Assembly: GCA_918807975.1 (NCBI GenBank)
Contig: OU964921.1
Span: forward strand, 19,618,498 to 19,682,497
Origin: Aplidium turbinatum
Lineage: Eukaryota > Chordata > Ascidiacea > Aplousobranchia > Polyclinidae
Reading direction: 5' to 3'
DNA length: 64,000 nt
In this document: piece by piece, positions 36,655-51,200 of the stretch
Position numbering within the stretch: position 1 is the first letter of the stretch
Layout: every line of letters starts with the position of its first letter
Notes under the pieces: model-generated
Told to the model about the DNA's origin: nothing
The model's input: the letters and a program-made list of their open reading frames with translations, nothing else
Databases searched by the model: none
Translations under genes and position numbers: made by a program

Positions 36655-39600
36655 TGTATGAAATGTCTTAGAAAAATTTCTGAAAAATTTCTTTGATAAG
36701 ACAACTTTTTTTCAATAATGTTCACTTTTAGTACGTAAAAAAACTTTCTTAGACAATTTTTAATGACGTTAGTTCCAAACTAAAAGAATTAGATAGTTTT
36801 CCAAAAAAAAAAAGTTTTTCACTGTATGAAATGGTTTTGAAAAATTTTTTTAAAAAGACAATTTTTTTTCAATAATGTTCACTTTTAGTACGTAACAAAA
36901 CTTTCTTAGACAATTTTTAATGACGTTCGTTCCAAACTAAAAAAATTAGATAGTTTCGCAAAAAAGAATTATTTTTTACTTAATGAAATGTTTTTGAAAA
37001 ATTTTTGAAAAATTTTTTTGAAAAGACAATTTTTTTTCAATAATGTTCACTTTTAGTACGTAAATAAACTTTCTTAGACAATTTTTAATGACGTTAGTTC
37101 CAAACTAAAAGAATTAGATAGTTTCGCAAAAAAAAATTATTTTTCACTGTATGAAATGTCTTAGAAAAACTTCTGAAAAATTTCTTTGAAAAGACAATTT
37201 TTTTTCAATAATGTTCACTTTTAGTACGTAAATAAACTTTCTTAGACAATTTTTAATGACGTTAGTTCCAAACTAAAAGAATTAGATAGTTTCGCAAAAA
37301 AAAATTATTTTTCACTGTATGAAATGTCTTAGAAAAATTTCTGAAAAATTTCTTTGAAAAGACAATTTTTTTTCAATAATGTTCACTTTTAGTACGTAAA
37401 TAAACTTTCTTAGACAATTTTTAATGATGTTAGTTCCAAACTAAAAGAATTAGATAGTTTCGCAAAAAAAAATTATTTTTCACTGTATGAAATGTCTTAG
37501 AAAAATTTCTGAAAAATTTCTTTAAAAAGACAATTTTTTTTCAATAATGTTCACTTTTAGTACGTAAAAAAACTTTCTTAGACAATTTTTAATGACGTTA
37601 GTTCCAAACTAAAGGAATTAGATAGTTTCGCAAAAAAAATTTATTTTTCACTGTATGAAATGTCTTAGAAAAACTTTTAGATTAACTTTTAGAAAAACTT
37701 TTAAAACTTAAGATAAAACTTTTAGAAAAACTTTTAGTATGAAATGTCTTAGAAAAACTTTTAGAAAATTTTTTTTTCGATAATGTTCACTTTTAGTACG
37801 TAAAAAAACTTTCTTAGACAATTTTTAATGACGTTAGTTCCAAACTAAAAGAATTAGATAGTTTTGCAAAAAAAAATTATTTTTCACTCTAAGAAACGTC
37901 TTAGAAAAATTTTTTTGAAAAGACAATTTTTTTTCAATGATGTTCACTTTTAGTACGTAACAAAACTTTCTTAGACAATTTTTAATGACATTAGTTCCAA
38001 ACTAAAAGAATTAGATAGTTTCGCAAAAAAAAATTATTTTTCACTCTAAGAAACGTCTTAGAAAAACTTTTTTGAAAAGACAATTTTTTTTCAATAATGT
38101 TCACTTTTAGTACGTAAATAAACTTTCTTAGACAATTTTTAATGACGTTAGTTCCAAACTAAAAGAAATAGATAGTTTGCCAAAAAAAATTTATTTTTTA
38201 CTGTATGAAATGTCTTAGAAAAATTTTTGAAAAATTTTTTTGAAAAGACAATTTTTTTTCAATAATGTTCACTTTTAGTTCGTAAATAAACTTTCTTAGA
38301 CAATTTTTAATAACGTTAGTTCCAAACTAAAAGAATTAGATAGTATCGCAGAAAAAAATTATTTTTTAATGCATGAAATGTCTTGGAAAAGTTTTTGAAA
38401 AACTTTTGAAAAAGACAATTTTTTTCAATAATGTTCACTTCAGTACGTAACAAAACTTTCTTAGACAATTTTTAATGACGTTAGTTCCAAACTAAAAGAA
38501 TTAGATAGTTTTCCAAAAAAAAATTATTTTTCACTGTATGAAATGGTTTTGAAAAATTTTTTTAAAAAGACAATTTTTTTTCAATAATGTTCACTTTTAG
38601 TACGTAACAAAACTTTCTTAGACAATTTTTAATGACGTTCCTTCCAAACTAAAAGAATTAGATAGTTTCGCAAAAAAAAATTATTTTTTACTGTATGAAA
38701 TGTTTTTGAAAAATTTTTGAAAAATTTTTTTGAAAAGACAATTTTTTTTCAATAATGTTCACTTTTAGTACGTAAATAAACTTTCTTAGACAATTTTTAA
38801 TGATGTTAGTTCCAAACTAAAAGAATTAGATAGTTTCGCAAAAAAAAAAAGTTTTTCACTGTATGAAATGTTTTTGAAAAATTTTTTTGAAAAGACAATT
38901 TTTTTTCAATAATGTTCACTTTTAGTACGTAAATAAACTTTCTTAGACAATTTTTAATGACGTTAGTTCCAAACTAAAAGAATTAGATAGTTTCGCAAAA
39001 AAAAATTATTTTTCACTGTATGAAATGTATTGGAAAAAGTTTTTGAAAAGACAAGTTTTTTTCAATGATGTTCACTTTTAGTACGTAACAAAACTTTCTT
39101 AGGCAATTTTTAATGACATTAGTTCCAAACTAAAAGAATTAGATAGTTTCGCAAAAAAAAATTATTTTTCACTGTATGAAATGTTTTACAAAATTTTTGA
39201 AAAATTTTTTTGAAAAGACAATTTTTTTTCAATAATGTTCACTATTGGTACGTAAAAAAACTTTCTTAGACAATTTTTACTGGCGTTAGTTCCAAACTAA
39301 AATAATTAGATAGTTTCGCAAAAAAAAATTATTTTTCACTGTATGAAATGTCTTGGAAAAATTTTTTTATAAAGACAATTTTTTATAATAATGTTCATTT
39401 TTAGTACGTAAAAAAACTTTCTTAGACAATTTTTAATGACGTTAGTTCCAAACTAAAAGAATTAGATAGTTTCTCAAAAAAAAATTATTTTTCACTGTAT
39501 GAAATGTCTTAGAAAAAATTTTGAAATGTTTTTTTGAAAAGACAATTTTTTTTCAATAATGTTCACTTTTAGTACGTAAAAAAACTTTCTTAGACAATTT

Positions 39601-42600
39601 TTAATGACGTTAGTTTCAAACTAAAAGAATTAGATCATTTCTCAAAAAAAAATTATTTTTCACTGTATGAAAAGTCTTAGAAAAAATTTTGAAAATTTTT
39701 TTTGAAAAGACAATTTTTTTTCAATAATGTTTACTTTTGTACGTAAAAAAACTTTCTTAGACAATTTTTAATGACGTTAGTTCCAAACTAAAAGAATTAG
39801 ATAGTTTCGCAAAAAAAAATTATTTTTTACTGTATGAAATGTCTTGGAAAAATTTTTTTGAAAAGACAATTTTTTTTCAATAATGTACATTTTTAGTACG
39901 TAAAAAAACTTTCTTAGACAATTTTTAATGACGTTAGTTCCAAACTAAAAGAATTAGATAGTTTCGGAATAAAAAAATTATTTTTCACTGTATAAAATGT
40001 CTTGGAAAAATTTTTTTATAAAGACAATTTTTTTTCAATAATGTTCATTTTTAGTACGTAATAAAACTTTTTTAGACAATTTTTAATGGCGTTAGTTCCA
40101 AACTAAAAGAATTAGATAGTTTCGCAAAAAAAAATTATTTTTCACTGTATGAAATGTCTTGGAAAAATTTTTTTTAAAAGACAATTTTTTTTCAGTAATG
40201 TTCATTTTTAGTACGTAAAAAAAGTTTCTTAGACAATTTTTAATGACGTTCGTTCCAAACTAAAAGAATTAGATAGTTTCGCAAAAAAAAATTATTTTTC
40301 ACTGTATGAAATGTCTAAGAAAAATTTTTGAAAAATTTTTTTGAAAAGACAATTTTTTTCAATAATGTTCACTTTTAGTACGTAAAAAAACTTTCTTAGA
40401 CAATTTTTAATGACGTTAGTTCCAAACTAAAAGAATTAGATAGTTTCGCAAAAAAAAATTATTTTTCACTGTATGAAATGTCTTAGAAAAAATTTTGAAA
40501 AATTTGTTTGAAAACACAATTTTTTTTCGATAATGTTCACTTTTAGTACGTAAAAAAACTTTCTTAGACAATTTTTAATGACGTTAGTTCCAAACAAAAA
40601 GAATTAGATAGTTTCGCAAAAAAAAATTATTTTTCACTGTATGAAATGTCTTGGAAAAAGTTTTTTTAAAAAGACATTTTTTTTTTCAATGATGTTCACT
40701 TTTAGTACGTAAAAAAACTTTCTTAGACAATTTTTAATGACGTTAGTTCCAAACTAAAAGAATTAGATAGTTTCGCAAAAAAAAATTAATTTTCACTGTA
40801 TGAAATGTCTTAGAAAAATTTCTGAAAAATTTCTTTGATAAGACAACTTTTTTTCAATAATGTTCACTTTTAGTACGTAAAAAAACTTTCTTAGACAATT
40901 TTTAATGACGTTAGTTCCAAACTAAAAGAATTAGATAGTTTTCCAAAAAAAAAAAGTTTTTCACTGTATGAAATGGTTTTGAAAAATTTTTTTAAAAAGA
41001 CAATTTTTTTTCAATAATGTTCACTTTTAGTACGTAACAAAACTTTCTTAGACAATTTTTAATGACGTTCGTTCCAAACTAAAAGAATTAGATAGTTTCG
41101 CAAAAAAAAATTATTTTTTACTGTATGAAATGTTTTTGAAAAATTTTTGAAAAATTTTTTTGAAAAGACAATTTTTTTTCAATATAGTTCACTTTTAGTA
41201 CGTAAATAAACTTTCTTAGACAATTTTTAATGACGTTAGTTCCAAACTAAAAGAATTAGATAGTTTCGCAAAAAAAAATTATTTTTCACTGTATGAAATG
41301 TCTTAGAAAAACTTCTGAAAAATTTCTTTGAAAAGACAATTTTTTTTCAATAATGTTCACTTTTAGTACGTAAATAAACTTTCTTAGACAATTTTTAATG
41401 ACGTTAGTTCCAAACTAAAAGAATTAGATAGTTTCGCAAAAAAAAATTATTTTTCACTGTATGAAATGTCTTAGAAAAATTTCTGAAAAATTTCTTTGAA
41501 AAGACAATTTTTTTTCAATAATGTTCACTTTTAGTACGTAAATAAACTTTCTTAGACAATTTTTAATGACGTTAGTTCCAAACTAAAAGAATTAGATAGG
41601 TTCGCAAAAAAAAATTATTTTTCACTGTATGAAATGTCTTAGAAAACTTTCTGAAAAATTTCTTTGAAAAGACAATTTTTTTTCAATAATGTTCACTTTT
41701 AGTACGTAAATAAACTTTCTTAGACAATTTTTAATGATGTTAGTTCCAAACTAAAAGAATTAGATAGTTTCGCAAAAAAAAATTATTTTTCACTGTATGA
41801 AATGTCTTAGAAAAATTTCTGAAAAATTTCTTTGAAAAGACAATTTTTTTTCAATATTGTTCACTTTTAGTACGTAAAAGAACTTTCTTAGACAATTTTT
41901 AATGACGTTAGTTCCAAACTAAAGGAATTAGATAGTTTCGCAAAAAAAATTTATTTTTCACTGTATGAAATGTCTTAGAAAAACTTTTGAAAAATTTTTT
42001 TGAAAACACAATTTTTTTTCGATAATGTTCACTTTTAGTACGTAAAAAAACTTTCTTAGACAATTTTTAATGACGTTAGTTCCAAACTAAAAGAATTAGA
42101 TAGTTTCGCAAAAAAAAATTATTTTTCACTGTATGAAATGTCTTAGAAAAGTTTTTGAAAAATTTTTTTGAAAAGGCAATTTTTTTTTAATAATGTTCAC
42201 TTTTAGTACGTAAAAAAACTTTCTTAGACAATTTTTAATGACGTTAGTTCCAAACTAAAGAATTAGATAGTTTCGCAAAAAAAAATTATTTTGCACAGTA
42301 TGAAATGTCTTGGAAAAATTTTTTTGAAAAGACAATTTTTTTTCAATAATGTTCACTTTTAGTACGTAACAAAACTTCCTTAGATGATTTTTAATGACGT
42401 TAGTTCCAAACTAAAAGAATTAGATAGTTTCGCAAAAAAAAATTATTTTTCACTGTATGAAATGTCTTAGAAAAAATTTTGAAAAATTTGTTTGAAAACA
42501 CAATTTTTTTTCGATAATGTTCACTTTTAGTACGTAAAAAAACTTTCTTAGACAATTTTTAATGACGTTAGTTCCAAACAAAAAGAATTAGATAGTTTCG

Positions 42601-42781
42601 CAAAAAAAAATTATTTTTCACTGTATGAAATGTCTTGGAAAAATTTTTTTAAAAAGACATGTTTTTTTTTCAATAATGTTCACTTTTAGTACGTAAAAAA
42701 AACTTTCTTAGACAATTTTTAATGACGTTAGTTCCAAACTAAAAGAATTAGATAGTTTCGCAAAAAAAAATTAATTTTCAC
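36655..42781 (+). repeat. Long HOR, copy B (6,127 bp)
   Basis: Complete unit, about 37 monomers long, from the GATAAGACAAC monomer at 36,655 to the next one of the same rank at 42,782. An internal GATAAGACAAC monomer sits at 40,797 (4,142 bp in). It contains the 639-bp section missing from copy A, about 39,530-40,170: GATCATTTCTC, a CTTTTGTACG monomer, TGTACATTTTTAG and the TTCGGAATAAAA monomer. The expanded monomer is at 37,652, the two ACTCTAAG monomers start at 37,888 and 38,045, and TTTTTACTGGCG is near 39,285. Confidence 0.9.
37652..37887 (+). repeat. Expanded monomer 4 (236 bp)
   Basis: Expanded form inside HOR copy B, exactly 8,923 bp from the one in copy A, with the same following ACTCTAAG monomer. 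Confidence 0.9.
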
Positions 42782-45700
42782 TGTATGAAATGTCTTAGAA
42801 AAATTTCTGAAAAATTTCTTTGATAAGACAACTTTTTTTCAATAATGTTCACTTTTAGTACGTAAAAAAACTTTCTTAGACAATTTTTAATGACGTTAGT
42901 TCCAAACTAAAAGAATTAGATAGTTTTCCAAAAAAAAAAAGTTTTTCACTGTATGAAATGGTTTTGAAAAATTTTTTTAAAAAGACAATTTTTTTTCAAT
43001 AATGTTCACTTTTAGTACGTAACAAAACTTTCTTAGACAATTTTTAATGACGTTCGTTCCAAACTAAAAAAATTAGATAGTTTCGCAAAAAAGAATTATT
43101 TTTTACTTAATGAAATGTTTTTGAAAAATTTTTGAAAAATTTTTTTGAAAAGACAATTTTTTTTCAATAATGTTCACTTTTAGTACGTAAATAAACTTTC
43201 TTAGACAATTTTTAATGACGTTAGTTCCAAACTAAAAGAATTAGATAGTTTCGCAAAAAAAAATTATTTTTCACTGTATGAAATGTCTTAGAAAAACTTC
43301 TGAAAAATTTCTTTGAAAAGACAATTTTTTTTCAATAATGTTCACTTTTAGTACGTAAATAAACTTTCTTAGACAATTTTTAATGACGTTAGTTCCAAAC
43401 TAAAAGAATTAGATAGTTTCGCAAAAAAAAATTATTTTTCACTGTATGAAATGTCTTAGAAAAATTTCTGAAAAATTTCTTTGAAAAGACAATTTTTTTT
43501 CAATAATGTTCACTTTTAGTACGTAAATAAACTTTCTTAGACAATTTTTAATGATGTTAGTTCCAAACTAAAAGAATTAGATAGTTTCGCAAAAAAAAAT
43601 TATTTTTCACTGTATGAAATGTCTTAGAAAAATTTCTGAAAAATTTCTTTAAAAAGACAATTTTTTTTCAATAATGTTCACTTTTAGTACGTAAAAAAAC
43701 TTTCTTAGACAATTTTTAATGACGTTAGTTCCAAACTAAAGGAATTAGATAGTTTCGCAAAAAAAATTTATTTTTCACTGTATGAAATGTCTTAGAAAAA
43801 CTTTTAGATTAACTTTTAGAAAAACTTTTAAAACTTAAGATAAAACTTTTAGAAAAACTTTTAGTATGAAATGTCTTAGAAAAACTTTTAGAAAATTTTT
43901 TTTTCGATAATGTTCACTTTTAGTACGTAAAAAAACTTTCTTAGACAATTTTTAATGACGTTAGTTCCAAACTAAAAGAATTAGATAGTTTTGCAAAAAA
44001 AAATTATTTTTCACTCTAAGAAACGTCTTAGAAAAATTTTTTTGAAAAGACAATTTTTTTTCAATGATGTTCACTTTTAGTACGTAACAAAACTTTCTTA
44101 GACAATTTTTAATGACATTAGTTCCAAACTAAAAGAATTAGATAGTTTCGCAAAAAAAAATTATTTTTCACTCTAAGAAACGTCTTAGAAAAACTTTTTT
44201 GAAAAGACAATTTTTTTTCAATAATGTTCACTTTTAGTACGTAAATAAACTTTCTTAGACAATTTTTAATGACGTTAGTTCCAAACTAAAAGAATTAGAT
44301 AGTTTGCCAAAAAAAATTTATTTTTTACTGTATGAAATGTCTTAGAAAAATTTTTGAAAAATTTTTTTGAAAAGACAATTTTTTTTCAATAATGTTCACT
44401 TTTAGTTCGTAAATAAACTTTCTTAGACAATTTTTAATAACGTTAGTTCCAAACTAAAAGAATTAGATAGTATCGCAGAAAAAAATTATTTTTTAATGCA
44501 TGAAATGTCTTGGAAAAGTTTTTGAAAAACTTTTGAAAAAGACAATTTTTTTCAATAATGTTCACTTCAGTACGTAACAAAACTTTCTTAGACAATTTTT
44601 AATGACGTTAGTTCCAAACTAAAAGAATTAGATAGTTTTCCAAAAAAAAATTATTTTTCACTGTATGAAATGGTTTTGAAAAATTTTTTTAAAAAGACAA
44701 TTTTTTTTCAATAATGTTCACTTTTAGTACGTAACAAAACTTTCTTAGACAATTTTTAATGACGTTCCTTCCAAACTAAAAGAATTAGATAGTTTCGCAA
44801 AAAAAAATTATTTTTTACTGTATGAAATGTTTTTGAAAAATTTTTGAAAAATTTTTTTGAAAAGACAATTTTTTTTCAATAATGTTCACTTTTAGTACGT
44901 AAATAAACTTTCTTAGACAATTTTTAATGATGTTAGTTCCAAACTAAAAGAATTAGATAGTTTTGCAAAAAAAAAAAGTTTTTCACTGTATGAAATGTTT
45001 TTGAAAAATTTTTTTGAAAAGACAATTTTTTTTCAATAATGTTCACTTTTAGTACGTAAATAAACTTTCTTAGACAATTTTTAATGACGTTAGTTCCAAA
45101 CTAAAAGAATTAGATAGTTTCGCAAAAAAAAATTATTTTTCACTGTATGAAATGTATTGGAAAAAGTTTTTGAAAAGACAAGTTTTTTTCAATGATGTTC
45201 ACTTTTAGTACGTAACAAAACTTTCTTAGGCAATTTTTAATGACATTAGTTCCAAACTAAAAGAATTAGATAGTTTCGCAAAAAAAAATTATTTTTCACT
45301 GTATGAAATGTTTTACAAAATTTTTGAAAAATTTTTTTGAAAAGACAATTTTTTTTCAATAATGTTCACTATTGGTACGTAAAAAAACTTTCTTAGACAA
45401 TTTTTACTGGCGTTAGTTCCAAACTAAAATAATTAGATAGTTTCGCAAAAAAAAATTATTTTTCACTGTATGAAATGTCTTGGAAAAATTTTTTTATAAA
45501 GACAATTTTTTATAATAATGTTCATTTTTAGTACGTAAAAAAACTTTCTTAGACAATTTTTAATGACGTTAGTTCCAAACTAAAAGAATTAGATAGTTTC
45601 TCAAAAAAAAATTATTTTTCACTGTATGAAATGTCTTAGAAAAAATTTTGAAATGTTTTTTTGAAAAGACAATTTTTTTTCAATAATGTTCACTTTTAGT

Positions 45701-48232
45701 ACGTAAAAAAACTTTCTTAGACAATTTTTAATGACGTTAGTTTCAAACTAAAAGAATTAGATCATTTCTCAAAAAAAAATTATTTTTCACTGTATGAAAA
45801 GTCTTAGAAAAAATTTTGAAAATTTTTTTTTAAAAGACAATTTTTTTTCAATAATGTTTACTTTTGTACGTAAAAAAACTTTCTTAGACAATTTTTAATG
45901 ACGTTAGTTCCAAACTAAAAGAATTAGATAGTTTCGCAAAAAAAAATTATTTTTTACTGTATGAAATGTCTTGGAAAAATTTTTTTGAAAAGACAATTTT
46001 TTTTCAATAATGTACATTTTTAGTACGTAAAAAAACTTTCTTAGACAATTTTTAATGACGTTAGTTCCAAACTAAAAGAATTAGATAGTTTCGGAATAAA
46101 AAAATTATTTTTCACTGTATAAAATGTCTTGGAAAAATTTTTTTATAAAGACAATTTTTTTTCAATAATGTTCATTTTTAGTACGTAATAAAACATTTTT
46201 AGACAATTTTTAATGGCGTTAGTTCCAAACTAAAAGAATTAGATAGTTTCGCAAAAAAAAATTATTTTTCACTGTATGAAATGTCTTGGAAAAATTTTTT
46301 TTAAAAGACAATTTTTTTTCAGTAATGTTCATTTTTAGTACGTAAAAAAAGTTTCTTAGACAATTTTTAATGACGTTCGTTCCAAACTAAAAGAATTAGA
46401 TAGTTTCGCAAAAAAAAATTATTTTTCACTGTATGAAATGTCTAAGAAAAATTTTTGAAAAATTTTTTTGAAAAGACAATTTTTTTCAATAATGTTCACT
46501 TTTAGTACGTAAAAAAACTTTCTTAGACAATTTTTAATGACGTTAGTTCCAAACTAAAAGAATTAGATAGTTTCGCAAAAAAAAATTATTTTTCACTGTA
46601 TGAAATGTCTTAGAAAAAATTTTGAAAAATTTGTTTGAAAACACAATTTTTTTTCGATAATGTTCACTTTTAGTACGTAAAAAAACTTTCTTAGACAATT
46701 TTTAATGACGTTAGTTCCAAACAAAAAGAATTAGATAGTTTCGCAAAAAAAAATTATTTTTCACTGTATGAAATGTCTTGGAAAAAGTTTTTTTAAAAAG
46801 ACATTTTTTTTTTCAATGATGTTCACTTTTAGTACGTAAAAAAACTTTCTTAGACAATTTTTAATGACGTTAGTTCCAAACTAAAAGAATTAGATAGTTT
46901 CGCAAAAAAAAATTAATTTTCACTGTATGAAATGTCTTAGAAAAATTTCTGAAAAATTTCTTTGATAAGACAACTTTTTTTCAATAATGTTCACTTTTAG
47001 TACGTAAAAAAACTTTCTTAGACAATTTTTAATGACGTTAGTTCCAAACTAAAAGAATTAGATAGTTTTCCAAAAAAAAAAAGTTTTTCACTGTATGAAA
47101 TGGTTTTGAAAAATTTTTTTAAAAAGACAATTTTTTTTCAATAATGTTCACTTTTAGTACGTAACAAAACTTTCTTAGACAATTTTTAATGACGTTCGTT
47201 CCAAACTAAAAGAATTAGATAGTTTCGCAAAAAAAAATTATTTTTTACTGTATGAAATGTTTTTGAAAAATTTTTGAAAAATTTTTTTGAAAAGACAATT
47301 TTTTTTCAATATAGTTCACTTTTAGTACGTAAATAAACTTTCTTAGACAATTTTTAATGACGTTAGTTCCAAACTAAAAGAATTAGATAGTTTCGCAAAA
47401 AAAAATTATTTTTCACTGTATGAAATGTCTTAGAAAAACTTCTGAAAAATTTCTTTGAAAAGACAATTTTTTTTCAATAATGTTCACTTTTAGTACGTAA
47501 ATAAACTTTCTTAGACAATTTTTAATGACGTTAGTTCCAAACTAAAAGAATTAGATAGTTTCGCAAAAAAAAATTATTTTTCACTGTATGAAATGTCTTA
47601 GAAAAATTTCTGAAAAATTTCTTTGAAAAGACAATTTTTTTTCAATAATGTTCACTTTTAGTACGTAAATAAACTTTCTTAGACAATTTTTAATGACGTT
47701 AGTTCCAAACTAAAAGAATTAGATAGGTTCGCAAAAAAAAATTATTTTTCACTGTATGAAATGTCTTAGAAAAATTTCTGAAAAATTTCTTTGAAAAGAC
47801 AATTTTTTTTCAATAATGTTCACTTTTAGTACGTAAATAAACTTTCTTAGACAATTTTTAATGATGTTAGTTCCAAACTAAAAGAATTAGATAGTTTCGC
47901 AAAAAAAAATTATTTTTCACTGTATGAAATGTCTTAGAAAAATTTCTGAAAAATTTCTTTGAAAAGACAATTTTTTTTCAATATTGTTCACTTTTAGTAC
48001 GTAAAAGAACTTTCTTAGACAATTTTTAATGACGTTAGTTCCAAACTAAAGGAATTAGATAGTTTCGCAAAAAAAATTTATTTTTCACTGTATGAAATGT
48101 CTTAGAAAAACTTTTGAAAAATTTTTTTGAAAACACAATTTTTTTTCGATAATGTTCACTTTTAGTACGTAAAAAAACTTTCTTAGACAATTTTTAATGA
48201 CGTTAGTTCCAAACTAAAAGAATTAGATAGTT
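42782..48232 (+). repeat. Long HOR, copy C (about 5.45 kb, partial)
   Basis: Directly follows copy B and matches it at an offset of exactly 6,127 bp for every landmark checked: expanded monomer 37,652 to 43,779, CAGTAATG 40,193 to 46,320, internal GATAAGACAAC monomer 40,797 to 46,924. The match ends near 48,232, where copy B has TTTCGCAAAA and an AAGGCAA monomer but this copy has TTTTGCAAAA and a TTTTTAAAAAA monomer. The few differences seen (for example AAAACATTTTTAG near 46,192) point to very recent tandem duplication. Confidence 0.9.
43779..44014 (+). repeat. Expanded monomer 5 (236 bp)
   Basis: Expanded form inside HOR copy C, exactly 6,127 bp from the one in copy B. Confidence 0.9.
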
Positions 48233-51200
48233 TTGCAAAAAAAAAAAGTTTTTCACTGTATGAAATGTTTTTAAAAAATTTTTTTGAAAAGACAATTTTT
48301 TTTCAATAATGTTCACTTTTAGTACGTTATCTAAACTTCCTTAGACAATTTTTAATGACGTTAGTTCCAAACTAAAAGAATTAGATAGTTTCGCAAAAAA
48401 AAATTTATTTTCACTGTATGAAATGTCCTTGAAAAATTTTTGAAAAATTTTTTTGAAAAGACAATTTTTTTTCAATAATGTTCACTTTTAGTACGTAAAT
48501 AAACTTTCTTAGACAATTTTTAATGACGTTAGTTCCAAACTAAAAGAATTAGATAGTTTCGCAAAAAAAAATTAATTTTCACTGTATGAAATGTCTTAGA
48601 AAAATTTCTGAAAAATTTCTTTGATAAGACAATTTTTTTTCAATAATGTTCACTTTTAGTACGTAAAAAAACTTTCTTAGACATATTTTAATGACGTTAG
48701 TTCCAAACTAAAAGAATTAGATAGTTTTCCAAAAAAAAAAAGTTTTTCACTGTATGAGATGGTTTTGAAAAATTTTTTTAAAAAGATAATTTTTTTTCAA
48801 TAATGTTCACTTTTAGTACGTAACAAAACTTTCTTAGACAATTTTTAATGACGTTCGTTCCAAACTAAAAGAATTAGATAGTTTCGCAAAAAAAAATTAT
48901 TTTTTACTGTATGAAATGTTTTTGAAAAATTTTTGAAAAATTTTTTTGAAAAGACAATTTTTTTTCAATAATGTTCACTTTTAGTACGTAAATAAACTTT
49001 CTTAGACAATTTTTAATGACGTTAGTTCCAAACTAAAAGAATTAGATAGTTTTGCAAAAAAAAAAAGTTTTTCACTGTATGAAATGTTTTTAAAAAATTT
49101 TTTTGAAAAGACAATTTTTTTTCAATAATGTTCACTTTTAGTACGTTACAAAACTTCCTTAGACAATTTTTAATGACGTTAGTTCCAAACTAAAAGAATT
49201 AGATAGTTTCGCAAAAAAAAATTATTTTTCACTGTATGAAATGTCCTTGAAAAATTTTTGAAAAATTTTTTTGAAAAGACAATTTTTTTTCAATAATGTT
49301 CACTTTTAGTACGTAAATAAACTTTCTTAGACAATTTTTAATGACGTTAGTTCCAAACTAAAAGAATTAGATAGTTTCGCAAAAAAAAATTAATTTCACT
49401 GTATGAAATGTCTTAGAAAAATTTCTGAAAAATTTCTTTGATAAGACAATTTTTTTTCAATAATGTTCACTTTTAGTACGTAAAAAAACTTTCTTAGACA
49501 ATTTTTAATGACGTTAGTTCCAAACTAAAAGAATTAGATAGTTTTCCAAAAAAAAAAAGTTTTTCACTGTATGAAATGATTTTGAAAATTTTTTTTAAAG
49601 ATAATTTTTTTTCAATAATGTTCACTTTTAGTACGTAACAAAATTTCTTAGACAATTTTTAATGACGTTCGTTCCAAACTAAAAGAATTAGATAGTTTCG
49701 CAAAAAAAAATTATTTTTTACTGTATGAAATGTTTTTGAAAAATTTTTGAAAAATTTTTTTGAAAAGACAATTTTTTTTCAATAATGTTCACTTTTAGTA
49801 CGTAAATAAACTTTCTTAGACAATTTTTAATGACGTTAGTTCCAAACTAAAAGAATTAGATAGTTTCGCAAAAAAAAATTATTTTTCACTGTATGAAATG
49901 TCTTAGAAAAACTTCTGAAAAATTTCTTTGAAAAGACAATTTGTTTTCAATAATGTTCACTTTTAGTACGTAAATAAACTTTCTTAGACAATTTTAATGA
50001 CGTTAGTTCCAAACTAAAAGAATTAGATAGTTTCGCAAAAAAAAAATTATTTTTCACGGTATGAAATGTCTTGGAAAAAGTTTTTTGAAAAGACAAGTTT
50101 TTTTCAATGATGTTCACTTTTAGTACGTAACAAAACTTTCTTAGACAATTTTTAATGACGTTAGTTCCAAACTAAAAGAATTAGATAGTTTCCTAAAAAA
50201 AAATTATTTTTTACTGTATGAAATGTCTTAGAAAAATTTTTGAAAAATTTTTTTGAAAAGACAATTTTTTTTCAATAATGTTCACTTTTAGTTCGTAAAT
50301 AAACTTTCTTAGACAATTTTTAATGACGTTAGTTCCAAACTAAAAGAATTAGAAAGTTTTGCAAAAAAAATTATTTTTTACTGCATGAAATGTCTTGAAA
50401 AAGTTTTTGAGAAACTTTTGAAAAAGACAATTTTTTTCAATAATGTTCACTTTAGTACGTAAAAAAACTTTCTTAGACAATTTTTAATGACGTTAGTTTC
50501 AAACTAAAACAATTAGATTGTTTCGCAAAAAAAAATTATTTTTCACTGTATGAAATGTCTTAGAAAAGTTTTTGAAAAATTTTTTTGAAAAGGCAATTTT
50601 TTTTTAATAATGTTCACTTTTAGTACGTAAAAAAACTTTCTTAGACAATTTTTAATGACGTTAGTTCCAAACTAAAAGAATTAGATAGTTTCGCAAAAAA
50701 AAATTATTTTGCACAGTATGAAATGTCTTGGAAAAATTTTTTTGAAAAGACAATTTTTCTTCAATAATGTTCACTTTTAGTACGTAACAAAACTTCCTTA
50801 GATGATTTTTAATGACGTTAGTTCCAAACTAAAAGAATTAGATAGTTTCGCAATAAAAAATTATTTTTCACTGTATGAAATGTCTTAGAAAAAATTTTGA
50901 AAAATTTGTTTGAAAACACAATTTTTTTTCGATAATGTTCACTTTTAGTACGTAAAAAAACTTTCTTAGACAATTTTTAATGACGTTAGTTCCAAACAAA
51001 AAGAATTAGATAGTTTCGCAAAAAAAAATTATTTTTCACTGTATGAAATGTCTTGGAAAATTTTTTTTAAAAAGACATGTTTTTTTTTCAATAATGTTCA
51101 CTTTTAGTACGTAAAAAAACTTTCTTAGACAATTTTTAATGACGTTAGTTCCAAACTAAAAGAATTAGATAGTTTTCCAAAAAAAAAAAGTTTATCACTG

